The notes under the pieces: model-generated | What the model was told of the DNA's origin: nothing | Seen by the model: the letters and a program-made list of their open reading frames with translations, nothing else | Database searches by the model: none | Assembly: GCF_030167915.1 (NCBI RefSeq) | Contig: NZ_JARGNB010000001.1 | Coordinates: forward strand, 434,001 to 498,000 | DNA: 64,000 bases | Direction of reading: 5' to 3' | Source: Aquabacterium humicola | GTDB lineage: Bacteria > Pseudomonadota > Gammaproteobacteria > Burkholderiales > Burkholderiaceae_C | Part shown: positions 37,217-46,245 of the stretch, in pieces | How the letters are laid out: the number at the start of each line of letters is the position of its first letter | Numbering within the stretch: position 1 is the first letter of the stretch | Translations under genes and position numbers: made by a program

Positions 37217-38149
37217 ATGGCAGAACCGACGGTGGACCTGAAGCGGCTGGGCCATCTGGTGGCCCTGGCCGACGAGTGCCATTTCGCGCGCGCCGCCGAG
37301 CGCGTGCACCTGAGCCAGCCGGCGTTCAGCCGCAGCATCCAGTCGATAGAGCGCGACGTCGGCCTGCAGCTGTTCGACCGCGCGGCCGGGGACGTGAAAC
37401 CGACGCCCGCCGGGCTGTTCCTGATCGAACGTGCCCGCCGCCTGCTGTTCGACGCGCGTTGCCTGCAGCGTGATGCGCTGCTGTACCGCGACAGCGCGCT
37501 GGGCGACACGGCCTTCGGCGCAGGGCCGTTCCCGGCCGCGACGATCATGCCGCGCGTGCTGTCGATGCTGCGGCGCCGCTATCCCGGCGTCGGCCTGCGG
37601 CTGGAGACCAGCAACTGGCAGCTGTTGTACGAGCGCCTGCTGGCCGAAGACATCGAGTTCTTCGTCGCCGACGTGCGCGACCTGCCGGACAACCCGGCGA
37701 TCGAGGTGTCGCCGCTGGGCCGCCATGCCGCGCACCTGTACGTGCGCGCGGGCCATCCGCTGGCCGGCCAGCGCTGCCGCTTCGCGCAGGCCTGGGCCTT
37801 CGGCCTCGCGGCCACCCGGCTGCCGCTGCCGATGAAGACGCTGGTCGCGAAGCTCGCCGGACTGCCGCCCGGTGCCGAGCCGGTGCTGGCGCTGGAATGC
37901 GACGACACCGCGCTGCTGCGCGGGCTGGCGCTGGACACCGACACGGTGATCGCCGCGTCGGCGGTCGGGCTGCGCGACGACGTCGCCGCCGGCCGGCTGG
38001 TGCAGCTGACGGTGCCGGACCTGCCGGCGGTCTACGCGGAGATGGGCATCGTCGGCCTGCTCAACCGCACGCCGTCGCCGATCGCGCAGCGCGCGATCGC
38101 CTGCGTGCGCGAGGTGGCGGCCGAGGTCAACGCGCCGGTGGCCGGCTGA
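37217..38149 (+). CDS. LysR-family transcriptional regulator
   Basis: 310 residues. The DNA-binding domain has LVALADECHFARAAERVHLS and QPAFSRSIQSIERDVGLQLF; the effector domain follows from about 90 (PAATIMPRVLSMLRRRYPGV, then CDDTALLRGLALDTDTVIAAS). It is divergent from the fatty-acid hydroxylase operon, its likely target. I use the ATG at 37217; an in-frame ATG at 37196 would add MHGEHWA and lies within the presumed operator region. The effector is unknown. Confidence 0.88.
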   Translation: MAEPTVDLKRLGHLVALADECHFARAAERVHLSQPAFSRSIQSIERDVGLQLFDRAAGDVKPTPAGLFLIERARRLLFDARCLQRDALLYRDSALGDTAFGAGPFPAATIMPRVLSMLRRRYPGVGLRLETSNWQLLYERLLAEDIEFFVADVRDLPDNPAIEVSPLGRHAAHLYVRAGHPLAGQRCRFAQAWAFGLAATRLPLPMKTLVAKLAGLPPGAEPVLALECDDTALLRGLALDTDTVIAASAVGLRDDVAAGRLVQLTVPDLPAVYAEMGIVGLLNRTPSPIAQRAIACVREVAAEVNAPVAG

Positions 38150-38301
38150 GCCGCGCGGACCGCGCCGTTCGCGATGGCCCGAGCGGGCCACGCGGCCGCG
38201 CAGGCGCCGCATCAAGTGGCTCCTCGTGGGCGATGCGCGCGCGGGACGCGATCGGGACACTGGCCAGCGTCACGAACCCCGTCGCATCACGAAGGACCCG
38301 C

Positions 38302-39333
38302 ATGAACCCCGCTACCCCGCTCACCCCCGACCACCTGCTGCAGACCGGCCTGGCCTTCTTCAAGTCGAAGACCGTGCTGTCGGCCGTCGAGCTCGGCCTG
38401 TTCGATGCGCTGGCCGATGGGCCGCTGACGGCCGAGCAACTGCGCGAGCGGCTGCAGCTGCACCCGCGCGCGGTGCCCGACTTCACCGACGCGCTGGTGG
38501 CGCTGGGCCTGCTGGAGCGCGAAGGCGACGGCCCGCTCGCCGCCTACCGCAATACGCCCGAGACCCAGGCCTTCGCGGTGCGGCGCGACCCGCGCTATGT
38601 AGGGGGCATCCTCGAGATGGCGAACGCGCGCCTGTATCCGTTCTGGGGCGACCTGACGAATGCGCTGCGCACCGGCCAGCCGCAGAACGAGGTGCGCCAC
38701 GGCGGCGCATCGATGTTCGCGAAGCTCTACGAGGACCCCGCGCGGCTGGAGCAGTTCATGGCCGCGATGAGCGGCATCTCCGCCGGCAACTTCCAGCTGC
38801 TGGCGGAGAAGTTCGACTGGGCCAGCGTGCGCACGATGGCCGACGTCGGCGGCGCGACGGCGCAGCTGTCGCGCATCCTGGCCAAGCGCCATCCGCACCT
38901 GTGGTGCACGTCGCTGGACCTGCCCGAGGTCACGAAGATCGCGCAGCGCCACATCGATGCCGACGGCCTGACGCACCGCGTCGGCGCCTGGCCGCTCGAC
39001 TTCTTCGCCGACCCGTTCCCCACCGTCGACGTGATCACGATGGGCATGGTGCTGCACGACTGGAACCTGGAGAAGAAGCTCGCGCTGATGCGCAAGGCCT
39101 ACGACGCTCTGCCCGACGGCGGCTGCCTGATCGCCATCGACAACCTGATCGACGATCAGCGCCGCACCAATGACTTCGGCCTGCTGATGTCGCTGAACAT
39201 GCTGATCGAGTTCGGCGACGCGTTCGACTACAGCGGCGCGGACTTCGACGGCTGGGCGAAGGAGGTCGGCTTCACGCGCACCGAGGTGATCCCGCTCGCC
39301 GGGCCGGGGGCGGCGGCGGTGGCATGGAAGTGA
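38302..39333 (+). CDS. SAM-dependent O-methyltransferase (class I)
   Basis: 343 residues. An N-terminal winged-helix dimerisation domain (AVELGLFDALADGPLTAEQL near residue 28) precedes a Rossmann SAM-binding domain. Motif I is TMADVGGATAQLSRIL near residue 177, in which Ala replaces the usual Gly of DVGGG; acidic motif II is around LDLPEVTKIA, and HDWNLEKKLALMRKAYDALP is the catalytic-region motif typical of plant-type and polyketide O-methyltransferases. It probably methylates a small phenol or quinone. The adjacent protease is convergent and unrelated. No operon partner is visible, so its own promoter should lie in 38150-38301. Confidence 0.87.
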   Translation: MNPATPLTPDHLLQTGLAFFKSKTVLSAVELGLFDALADGPLTAEQLRERLQLHPRAVPDFTDALVALGLLEREGDGPLAAYRNTPETQAFAVRRDPRYVGGILEMANARLYPFWGDLTNALRTGQPQNEVRHGGASMFAKLYEDPARLEQFMAAMSGISAGNFQLLAEKFDWASVRTMADVGGATAQLSRILAKRHPHLWCTSLDLPEVTKIAQRHIDADGLTHRVGAWPLDFFADPFPTVDVITMGMVLHDWNLEKKLALMRKAYDALPDGGCLIAIDNLIDDQRRTNDFGLLMSLNMLIEFGDAFDYSGADFDGWAKEVGFTRTEVIPLAGPGAAAVAWK

Positions 39334-39343
39334 CCATCCTGCG

Positions 39344-40123
39344 TTAAGGCAGGGTCACGAACTGCGAGAGGAACGCGCGCACGGCGGGCGTGTCGACACG
39401 CAGGTTGGCGCTCATCGTCTCGCAGTTGGAGTCGCCCCCGATCCCGATGCCGACGATCAGGCGGCTATCGCCGAGGAAGTTCGGCGCGCCAGAGTCGCCC
39501 GTGCAGGCGCGGGCGTCCTGCATGTCGAAGCGCACCCAGTCCGGCGTGACCGACATCAGGCGCCAGTCACCGGTCTTGCGAGTGCCGGCGGAACTGCGGT
39601 CGATGTCGCGTGGACCGCCGCCGTCGCGGCCACCCAGCAGCCGCGAAATGCCGAACCCGACCACGGGGTAGGCCTGCGGGCGCAGCGCGTTGGGTCCCAG
39701 CGCATCGAGCAGGCCGGCGGCAGGTAGGGCCGCCGGTGTCACTCCGGCGACCGCTTGGCCGAACACGATCACCGCCACGTCATGCGAGTCCTGGCGCCGG
39801 TTCGACGCCGGATCGCTGCGGTAGCCGGGGTGCAGGTGGATGGTGCCGGTGTGGAACGTGGCCAGATCGCTGAAGACCGGATCGAAGCTCACGCTGGCCT
39901 GCGTGATGCCCAGCGACAGGAAGAAGTCAGCGCAGTGTCCGGCCGTCAGGAAGACGGTCGGCGCAATCAGCGTGCCGGTGCACGGGATCGTGCGGCCGGT
40001 GGGGCGCACGTCGATGGCGCCGACGAAGGGATGTCGGTTGCCGTCCGCTTCGCCGCCGATGATCCCGAAAGCGGGCGCGGCGAAAAGCGAGAAGGCCAGG
40101 GCGCAGGCGAGACGGTACAACAT
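39344..40123 (-). CDS. Secreted trypsin-like serine protease
   Basis: 259 residues. Residues 1-19 form a signal peptide ending near AFG-I, directly followed by IIGGEADGNRHPFVG, which resembles the mature N-terminus of trypsin-like enzymes. The catalytic triad is visible: H in FLTAGHCADF, D in QDSHDVAVIVF and S in ACTGDSGAPNF. Cysteine pairs fit disulfide bonds. Likely function: extracellular or periplasmic proteolysis; the primary specificity is unclear. The start at 40123 gives the signal peptide; upstream in-frame sequence is Arg-rich and was rejected. Convergent with the methyltransferase gene. Confidence 0.9.
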   Translation of the reverse strand: MLYRLACALAFSLFAAPAFGIIGGEADGNRHPFVGAIDVRPTGRTIPCTGTLIAPTVFLTAGHCADFFLSLGITQASVSFDPVFSDLATFHTGTIHLHPGYRSDPASNRRQDSHDVAVIVFGQAVAGVTPAALPAAGLLDALGPNALRPQAYPVVGFGISRLLGGRDGGGPRDIDRSSAGTRKTGDWRLMSVTPDWVRFDMQDARACTGDSGAPNFLGDSRLIVGIGIGGDSNCETMSANLRVDTPAVRAFLSQFVTLP

Positions 40124-40205
40124 GCCGCACCTCCGTGGAGACTGCTGGCGCGCATTGTTCGACTTGCCGCGCGCCGGGTCAATCGCCCGTACCCCCGCGA
40201 TCACG

Positions 40206-41171
40206 TCATGCCGCGGTGCCCTGCCGGGCCTCGGCGCCGGTACGGGCCGCCTCTTCGCGCAACCACGCCACGAGGTCCTGCACCTCCGGCACGGTGGCCG
40301 CATGCCGGCTGACCTCGACGAAGTAGCCGCGCTGCGATTTCGCGCCGGCCTTGAACGGTGCGGCCAGCTCGCCGGCGGCGATCTTCGGCGCCAGCAGCGG
40401 CAGGCGGCCGATCACCACGCCCTGGCCCGCGACGGCGGCGGCCAGCGCATCGGTGTACTGCGAGAAGCGCAGCGCATTGCGCATGCGCAGCTCGGGCAGG
40501 CCCATCGCCACCAGCCACGGCGCCCAGTCGGTCATCAGCGATTCGTCGACATAGGCCTCCACCGCCAGCAGCGTGTGGTTCTCCAGGTCGGCCGGCACCT
40601 TCAGCGGCCGCGAGCGGTCGCGCAGCAGCGAGGGCGCGCACACCGGCAGCAGCGTCTCCTCGAACAGCGGCTTGCCCTGGCCCTGGGCCACCGGGATGAA
40701 GCGCACGGCCACGTCGATGCCGCTGCGTTCGAGGTCCATCATCTCGTGCGTGGCCGACACGCGCACATCGATCGCCGGGTGCGCGGCAGTGAAGCGCGCC
40801 AGCCGCGGGATCAGCCACAGCGACGCGAAGCCGGCGGTGCAGGTGATCGACAGCGGCTCGCGGCGTTGTGCGTTGCGGATGCGCGCGGTGGCATCGCGCA
40901 GGCGCTCCATCACGTCGTCCACCGCGCGCTGCATCACGCGGCCGGCCTCGGTGAGCTCGATCGCGCGGTGGCGGCGGGTGAACAGCGTCACGCCCAGGCC
41001 CTCTTCCAGCAGCTGGACCTGGCGGCTGACGGCCGATTGCGTCAGCGCCAGTTCGTCGGCCGCGCGCGTGAAGCTGGCATGGCGCGCGGCCGCTTCAAAG
41101 GTGCGCAACAGGTCCAGGCGGGGCAGTTCGGAGCGGTGCACGGCGAGGGGCCTCCGGGAAGGGGCTTGCAT
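40206..41171 (-). CDS. LysR-family (GcvA-like) regulator with palindrome at its start
   Basis: 321 residues. The N-terminal winged helix belongs to the GcvA-like branch: RLDLLRTFEAAARHASFTRA and LTQSAVSRQVQLLEEGLGV. The effector domain spans about 110-305 (ITCTAGFASLWLIPRLARF, then ISGIDVAVRF-like DLERSGIDVAVRFI). It is divergent from the DUF2917 gene, whose start is 97 bases away. A perfect 25-base palindrome (41165-41189) covers its start codon, so tight autoregulation and control of the DUF2917 gene are likely. Confidence 0.88.
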   Translation of the reverse strand: MQAPSRRPLAVHRSELPRLDLLRTFEAAARHASFTRAADELALTQSAVSRQVQLLEEGLGVTLFTRRHRAIELTEAGRVMQRAVDDVMERLRDATARIRNAQRREPLSITCTAGFASLWLIPRLARFTAAHPAIDVRVSATHEMMDLERSGIDVAVRFIPVAQGQGKPLFEETLLPVCAPSLLRDRSRPLKVPADLENHTLLAVEAYVDESLMTDWAPWLVAMGLPELRMRNALRFSQYTDALAAAVAGQGVVIGRLPLLAPKIAAGELAAPFKAGAKSQRGYFVEVSRHAATVPEVQDLVAWLREEAARTGAEARQGTAA

Positions 41172-41189
41172 GCTGCTGCAGCATGCAAG
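41165..41189. promoter_or_regulatory. Perfect 25-base palindrome covering the LysR start codon
   Basis: CTTGCATGCTGC-T-GCAGCATGCAAG has two exact 12-base arms around one central base. It includes the LysR ATG (41169-41171, minus strand) and sits 79 bases before the DUF2917 start. Probably an operator, most likely for the LysR protein itself. Confidence 0.6.
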
Positions 41190-41267
41190 GCATTCGATCT
41201 TAGCGTTTGAGCCCTGCGGGCCGGATTCCTACAGTCATGCCATCGACGAATGCCAGAGGTTTCCATC

Positions 41268-41570
41268 ATGACTGCTGCTGCCACCACTTCCGCCGCCCCG
41301 CGCCACCTGCCGCGGCGTGGCCTGTTCAAGCTGCCGGACGCCGCCGGCGTGCAGATCGAATGCCGCAGCGGTTCGCTGTGGATCACGCTCGACGACGACC
41401 CGCGCGACTTCGTGATCGAGGCCGGCGAGCGCTTCGTCACGGACGAGCACAAGCCGGTGATCGTCTATGCGCTGCGGGCCGCCGAGTTGCAGGTTCAGGC
41501 GCGCGACGAGGGCCCGTCGCGCGCACGCTGGACGCCGCGGCCGGGTCCGGCCCGCACGGCCGCGGCCTGA
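41268..41570 (+). CDS. DUF2917 family protein
   Basis: 100 residues. The DUF2917 core has the strands RGLFKLPDAAGVQIECRSGS then LWITLDDDPRDFVIEAGERF. These small cupin-like proteins are typical of betaproteobacteria and their function is unknown. The start at 41268 follows AGAGG about 8 bases upstream; an in-frame ATG at 41250 was rejected because it has no such site. It is divergent from a GcvA-like LysR gene, which probably controls it. Confidence 0.85.
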   Translation: MTAAATTSAAPRHLPRRGLFKLPDAAGVQIECRSGSLWITLDDDPRDFVIEAGERFVTDEHKPVIVYALRAAELQVQARDEGPSRARWTPRPGPARTAAA

Positions 41571-41582
41571 GCGCGGTGCGGC

Positions 41583-41951
41583 TCAGCCCCCCGGTTCGTG
41601 GCAGACCACCTCGATGTTGTGGCCGTCCGGGTCGATGACGAAGGCCGCGTAGTAGTTCGGGTGGTACTTCGGTCGCAGGCCCGGCCCGCCGTTGTCCTTG
41701 CCACCGGCTGCCAGCGCCGCGCAGTGGAAGTCGTCGACCTGCTCGCGGCGCTCGGCGCGGAACGCGATGTGCAGGTGGGCGGGTTTCTCGTCGGTGGGCG
41801 CGAGGCAGAGCGAGGTCTTGCCGTCGGCGCTCATCTCGATGCCGAGCGGGCCTTCCAGCACCACCTCGATGCCCAGCGGCTGCAGCGCCCGAAGGTAGAA
41901 GGCCTTGCTGGCTTCGTAGTCGCGGACGCCGAAGACGACGTGGTCGAACAT
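41583..41951 (-). CDS. VOC/glyoxalase superfamily protein at the end of the catabolic operon
   Basis: 122 residues, one VOC unit: FDHVVFGVRDYEASKAFYLRAL, then AHLHIAFRAERREQVDDFH and AFVIDPDGHNIEVVCHEP. Histidine and glutamate metal-ligand candidates (H4, H-L-H pair, E in NIEVV) are present, but the chemistry is unknown. It starts 35 bases after the stop of the NicB-like gene on the same strand and may be the last gene of that operon, although many such proteins are general. Confidence 0.75.
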   Translation of the reverse strand: MFDHVVFGVRDYEASKAFYLRALQPLGIEVVLEGPLGIEMSADGKTSLCLAPTDEKPAHLHIAFRAERREQVDDFHCAALAAGGKDNGGPGLRPKYHPNYYAAFVIDPDGHNIEVVCHEPGG

Positions 41952-41986
41952 GAGGGCCCTCGGAAGCTGGCTGCGGGATGGGTCGG

Positions 41987-44900
41987 TCAGTCTAGCGAGG
42001 GAATGACGCGCCACGCGGCGCGCGCCGGCGCGAACCTCGAGCGCATGTAACGCGCGAGCTCGCCGACCTGTTGCGCGTCGAGCGCATCGGCAAAGCTGGC
42101 CATGTTTCCGATGTCGCGATGTGCCGGATCGCGCACGCCCTCGCGGATCAGCCGCACCAGGTTGTCCGGGCGATCACTGTGCAGCTTGGTGCTGAGGCTC
42201 AGCGGGATGTTGCGACCGAACACGGCGGGACCGTCGCCGTCGTGGTGGCAGGCGCCGCAGGCCTGGTCGAAGAGGCGCTGGCCGGCGGAGGCCAGCGGTG
42301 CCGATGCGGCGGCGCGTGCGATCACCTGGGCGGCGGTCGGCGTCAGCGATGTCGGCGCCGGGTTGAAGCTGGCGAGGTAGTGGGCCATCGCACGGATGTC
42401 GTCGTCGGGCAGCGTGGCGAGCTCGCGGATCACCGGCGCCATCGGCCCGGTCGCGACGCCATGCTCGGCGCTGTAGCCGCGGCGCAGGTAGTCGTAGAAG
42501 CCCTGCTCGTTCCAGGGCACCGGCGCGCGCGACAGCGCGGTCAGCGCCGGCGCTTCCCAGCCGTCGACCATCCCGCCGCCGAGGAAGGCTTGCGCATCGG
42601 TCTTCTCGGCGCCGAAGGCATTGCGTTCGGTGTGGCAGGCGCCGCAATGGCCGAGGCCGTTGACGAGGTAGGCGCCGCGGTTCCACTGCGGGCTGCGCGT
42701 CGGCTCGGGGCGGTACGGCGCCGGGTCGTGGAAGAGTGGGTTCCACAACGCCATCAGCGGGCGGATGTTGAACGGGAAGCTCAGCTCGGCGGGCGGCGTG
42801 GCGCTGCTCACCGCGGGTTGGCTCATCAGGAAGGCGTACAGCGCCTGCAGGTCGTCGTCGCTGGTCTTCGCGAATGCGGTGTACGGGAACGCGGGGTAGA
42901 GGTGGCGGCCGTCGCGGCTGATGCCTTCGCGCATCGCGCGCTGGAAGGCGCTGAAGGACCACGCGCCGATGCCGGTGGCCGGGTCGGGCGTCAGGTTGGT
43001 GCTGACGATGCGGCCGAAGGGCGTTTCGAGCCAGCGGCCGCCGGCGTTCGGCGCGCCGCCCTCGGCGGTATGGCAGGTGGCGCAGTTGCCTAACGCAGCC
43101 AGTTGGCGGCCACGTTCCAAGGTGTCGGCGGTGTAGACCGACGCGGCCGAACCCGTCGTCGTCACCGGCGCGATGGCCGGTCGCCAGCCGAGCAGCGCGC
43201 CGGCCGCGGCGACGAGGCCGGCGGCGAGCGCACCGGCGCGCGCGACGAGACTGCGGCGGCGCGGCAGGCGGGCTGTCGCGGGCAGGGCGGGGGGCGGCTC
43301 GGGTGTCAGCGTCGGCAGTGGCGCCGTCGCGGCCGGTGAACCGGCGGCGCTGTCCCCCGGCGCCGGCAGCGGATGCAGCGCCGCCCGCACCACCTCCGAC
43401 GTGAACGGCGGCTGGCGGAAGCGCACGCCGGTGGCATCGAAGATCGCGTTGGCGATCGCCGCGGTGCCGGGCACCGACGACGACTCACCCGCGCCCAGCG
43501 GCGGCTCGCCGGGGCGCGGCATCAGCAGCACGTCGATCACCGGCACGTCGCGGAAGTTCAGGATCGGGTACGCGCCCCATTCCCGCGCCGCGGGCAGTTG
43601 CGTCTTCTCGTCGACGGCCAGACGCTCCTTCAGCGCGCGGCTGGTGGTCTGCAGCACGTTGCCATGCACCTGCTGCTGCACGCCGGCCGGGTTGACCATC
43701 ATGCCGGCGTCGTGGCCGACGACGATCCGCCGGACGTTGACCTCGCCGGTCTCGCGGTGCACCTCGACATCGGCCACCCACGCGGCCCACGCGGCGCCGA
43801 AGCCGGGCCACTTGCTGTGCACGTAGCGCGCATACGCCACGCCCTGGCCTTGCAGCCAGTCGCCTTGGGCCGGCTGCAGCTGCGGCGCGGTGTGCGGCTT
43901 CCAGCCGGCGCGGTCGGCGGTGGCGCGCAGCAGCTCGGCGGCGCGAGCATCGGTCAGGTACTTCAGGCGATAGGCGACCGGGTCCTGCCCGGCGGCGGTG
44001 GCCAGCTCGTCGATGTAGCTCTCGTGCGCGAAGCTGTTCGGCAGCGCCGACACGCCGCGCAGCCACGACGCGCGCAGGATCGGCGCCATGTCGCGCGCGA
44101 CGATGCGTTGCGACGCGTACGCGTAGGGCGGCCGCGCGGTGCGGTCGCCCATCTGGTAGGCGTCGGCGCTGGGCGCGATCGTGCGCGTCAGCAGCAGTGC
44201 CAGGGTCGGCGCGCCGTTGGACGGGTAGGCGGTGCGGAAGTGGTAGCCGACCGGCTCGCCGTTCGCATCGAGGCCACCGTCCACCTGCATCAGCTGCGCG
44301 GCGCCCTTGGGCTCCCACAGGTGTTCCTGCTCGCGCGTCAGCTGCACGCGCACCGGCCGGCCGACCGCGCGCGCCAGCAGCGCGGCATCGGCGGCCACGT
44401 CGTCGGCGCCGTTGCGGCCGTAGCAGCCGGCGGCTTCCATGCGGATGACGTCGACCTGCACGTCGGCCAGGCCGGTCAGCCGCGCCAGGTCCGCGCGCAG
44501 CACGTGCGGGTTCTGCGTGCCGGCCCAGACCTGCAGGCGCGGGGCGGTGTCACCCTTCGCGCCCGCTTCGTGGGACTCTCGCCATAGCGCCAGCGCACAG
44601 GACGGGCCGATCGACGCATGCAGCTGGTAGGGCCACACGTACTCGCGCTGCAGGCGCTGCGCCGCGCCGTCGAGCGCGGCATCGAGGTCGCCTTCGTTCA
44701 CCAGCACGCGTTCGCTCGCCGGCTGGTCGCGCAGTGCCTGCGCCAGGTCGTGCAGCGGCGGCAGCGTCGGCGTGCCGGGCTTCCAGCGCACCTGCAGCGC
44801 GGCCTGCGCGGCCTCGGCCTGGTCCTCGCGCTCGGCGACGATGCCGATGAAGTCGCCTTGAATCACCACGGCGACGATGCCGGGGATGTGCGCGATCGAC

Positions 44901-45655
44901 GATTCGTCCACCGCCTCCAGGCTGGTGCCGACGAAGTCGCCGGCATCGACGCCGGCATACGGCGGCCGCACGACCCGGCCGTGCAGCATGCCGGGCAGGC
45001 GCATGTCGTGCACGAACACCGCCTCGCCGCGCACCTTCGCGGGGATGTCGATGCGCGGCACGGACCGGCCGACGAGCTGGTGATCGGCCGCGGGCTTCAG
45101 CGGGGTCGATGGATCGAGCATCAACTCGACATGCCGGCCCTGCAGCAGCGCGCCGTACGGCATCGCCAACGTGTCATCGGAGCGGCCGCGCACGACGCCG
45201 TTCGCCGCGATCAGTTCCTCGACCGGCCTCTGCCAGCGCGACGCTGCTTCCGCCAGCAGCCAGGCGCGGGCCTGCGCAGCAGCCTGGCGCAGCGGCGCGG
45301 CGTGGATCTGGATCGACGCGCTGGCGATCGTCGGGCCCTGGTTGGGCACCGCGGCGGTGTGGCCCAGCTGCATCGCGACGCAGCGCAAGGGCAGGTCGAG
45401 CTCCTCGGCGGCCAGCTGCGCCAGCGCGGTCTGCAGCCCCGTGCCCAGGTCGACATGGCCGGCCAGTGCGGTGGCGCTGCCGTCGTCCCACACGGCGAGC
45501 AGGATCTCGGGGCCTTCGGCCGGGTTGCCCGGCACGATCGCCGGCTGGCCAGGTGCGGGTGGCGGCGGCGCTGGCGGATCGCGCAGCACCAGCAGCACCC
45601 CGTCGGCCGTTCGGAAGTCGGCGCGGGTGCGCGGCGAATCCGCGCGGCGCGTCAT
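41987..45655 (-). CDS. nicB: NicB-like molybdenum dehydrogenase large subunit fused to a tri-haem cytochrome c region
   Basis: 1222 residues. Residues 1-about 790 are the xanthine-dehydrogenase-type molybdenum-cytosine-dinucleotide subunit (GHVDLGTGLQTALAQLAAEE, then RGEAVFVHDMRLPGMLHGRV, and GAGESSSVPGTAAIANAI near the Moco site). After a basic plus hydrophobic stretch (about 820-850, SLVARAGALAAGLVAAAGA) come three CxxCH haem sites: GNCATCHT, GHCGACHT and QACGACHH. The same organisation occurs in nicotinate hydroxylase NicB (about 1190 residues) and in isoquinoline oxidoreductases. Predicted reaction: 6-hydroxylation of nicotinate with electrons passed to the respiratory chain. The ATG overlaps the [2Fe-2S] subunit stop (ATGA). 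Another N-heterocycle could be the substrate. Confidence 0.85.
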   Translation of the reverse strand: MTRRADSPRTRADFRTADGVLLVLRDPPAPPPPAPGQPAIVPGNPAEGPEILLAVWDDGSATALAGHVDLGTGLQTALAQLAAEELDLPLRCVAMQLGHTAAVPNQGPTIASASIQIHAAPLRQAAAQARAWLLAEAASRWQRPVEELIAANGVVRGRSDDTLAMPYGALLQGRHVELMLDPSTPLKPAADHQLVGRSVPRIDIPAKVRGEAVFVHDMRLPGMLHGRVVRPPYAGVDAGDFVGTSLEAVDESSIAHIPGIVAVVIQGDFIGIVAEREDQAEAAQAALQVRWKPGTPTLPPLHDLAQALRDQPASERVLVNEGDLDAALDGAAQRLQREYVWPYQLHASIGPSCALALWRESHEAGAKGDTAPRLQVWAGTQNPHVLRADLARLTGLADVQVDVIRMEAAGCYGRNGADDVAADAALLARAVGRPVRVQLTREQEHLWEPKGAAQLMQVDGGLDANGEPVGYHFRTAYPSNGAPTLALLLTRTIAPSADAYQMGDRTARPPYAYASQRIVARDMAPILRASWLRGVSALPNSFAHESYIDELATAAGQDPVAYRLKYLTDARAAELLRATADRAGWKPHTAPQLQPAQGDWLQGQGVAYARYVHSKWPGFGAAWAAWVADVEVHRETGEVNVRRIVVGHDAGMMVNPAGVQQQVHGNVLQTTSRALKERLAVDEKTQLPAAREWGAYPILNFRDVPVIDVLLMPRPGEPPLGAGESSSVPGTAAIANAIFDATGVRFRQPPFTSEVVRAALHPLPAPGDSAAGSPAATAPLPTLTPEPPPALPATARLPRRRSLVARAGALAAGLVAAAGALLGWRPAIAPVTTTGSAASVYTADTLERGRQLAALGNCATCHTAEGGAPNAGGRWLETPFGRIVSTNLTPDPATGIGAWSFSAFQRAMREGISRDGRHLYPAFPYTAFAKTSDDDLQALYAFLMSQPAVSSATPPAELSFPFNIRPLMALWNPLFHDPAPYRPEPTRSPQWNRGAYLVNGLGHCGACHTERNAFGAEKTDAQAFLGGGMVDGWEAPALTALSRAPVPWNEQGFYDYLRRGYSAEHGVATGPMAPVIRELATLPDDDIRAMAHYLASFNPAPTSLTPTAAQVIARAAASAPLASAGQRLFDQACGACHHDGDGPAVFGRNIPLSLSTKLHSDRPDNLVRLIREGVRDPAHRDIGNMASFADALDAQQVGELARYMRSRFAPARAAWRVIPSLD

Positions 45656-46245
45656 GGCGCGATCAGATCCGCGGCGCGCCGCACGGCGTCCAGGATCTCC
45701 AGGTGCGTGCCGCAGCGGCAGAGGTTGTGCGACAGCGCGGCGCGCACCTGCACGTCGCTGGGGCACGGGTGGCGCTCCAGCAGCGCCACGGTGGCGATGA
45801 CCATGCCGTTGAGGCAGTAGCCGCACTGCGCGGCCTGCGCGTCGATGAAGGCCTGCTGCACCGGGTGCAGGGCGTCGCCTTCAGCCTGGGCCCGCGCGGG
45901 CAGGCCTTCCAGCGTCGTCACCGCGCGGCCTTCGGCCACCCGCACCGGGATCACGCAGGACCGCGCCGGCGTGCCGTCGATCAGCACCAGGCAGGCGCCA
46001 CATTCGCCCAGGCCGCAGCCGTACTTCGGGCCGTTGAGCGCCAGGTCGTTGCGCAGCACCTGCAGCAGCGGCGCGTCGGGCGGCACGGCCAGCGTGTGCG
46101 GCTGGCCGTTCACGTCGAGCGTTAGCTTTGTTTCGTGGCAGGTGCTCGGATGGTCCAGCGGCCGCCGCGGAACCGGCTTTGCCGGGCCGCTGGCGGCGCC
46201 CCCCTGGGGGGGAGGCGACCGCAGGTCGCTCCGGGGGGGGGTCAT
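45652..46245 (-). CDS. nicA: NicA-like [2Fe-2S] subunit of the molybdenum dehydrogenase
   Basis: Two [2Fe-2S] clusters are visible: plant-ferredoxin-type CGLGECGACLVLIDGTPARSC and helical CGYCLNGM...CRCGTH. Normal members have about 155 residues. The start is uncertain. The conserved first strand TKLTLDVNGQ has no ATG, GTG or TTG just before it. The only ATG in frame downstream of livF is at 46245, overlapping the livF stop (ATGA), and gives 197 residues with a Pro-rich 40-residue leader read from a palindromic intergenic element. A GTG at 46113 or a CTG at 46158 are alternatives. The subunit shuttles electrons from the Moco to the haem part of NicB. Confidence 0.8.
   Translation of the reverse strand: MTPPRSDLRSPPPQGGAASGPAKPVPRRPLDHPSTCHETKLTLDVNGQPHTLAVPPDAPLLQVLRNDLALNGPKYGCGLGECGACLVLIDGTPARSCVIPVRVAEGRAVTTLEGLPARAQAEGDALHPVQQAFIDAQAAQCGYCLNGMVIATVALLERHPCPSDVQVRAALSHNLCRCGTHLEILDAVRRAADLIAP
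46160..46245. repeat. REP-like intergenic element with three GC-rich hairpins
   Basis: CCGGC-TTT-GCCGG (46173-46185), CCCCCC-T-GGGGGG (46199-46211) and GCGACC-GCA-GGTCGC (46215-46229) follow each other between livF and the NicA-like gene, next to a nine-G run (46233-46241 region). Such palindromic intergenic repeats are common in related Burkholderiales; in mRNA they could end or stabilise the livF part of the transcript. Confidence 0.6.
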
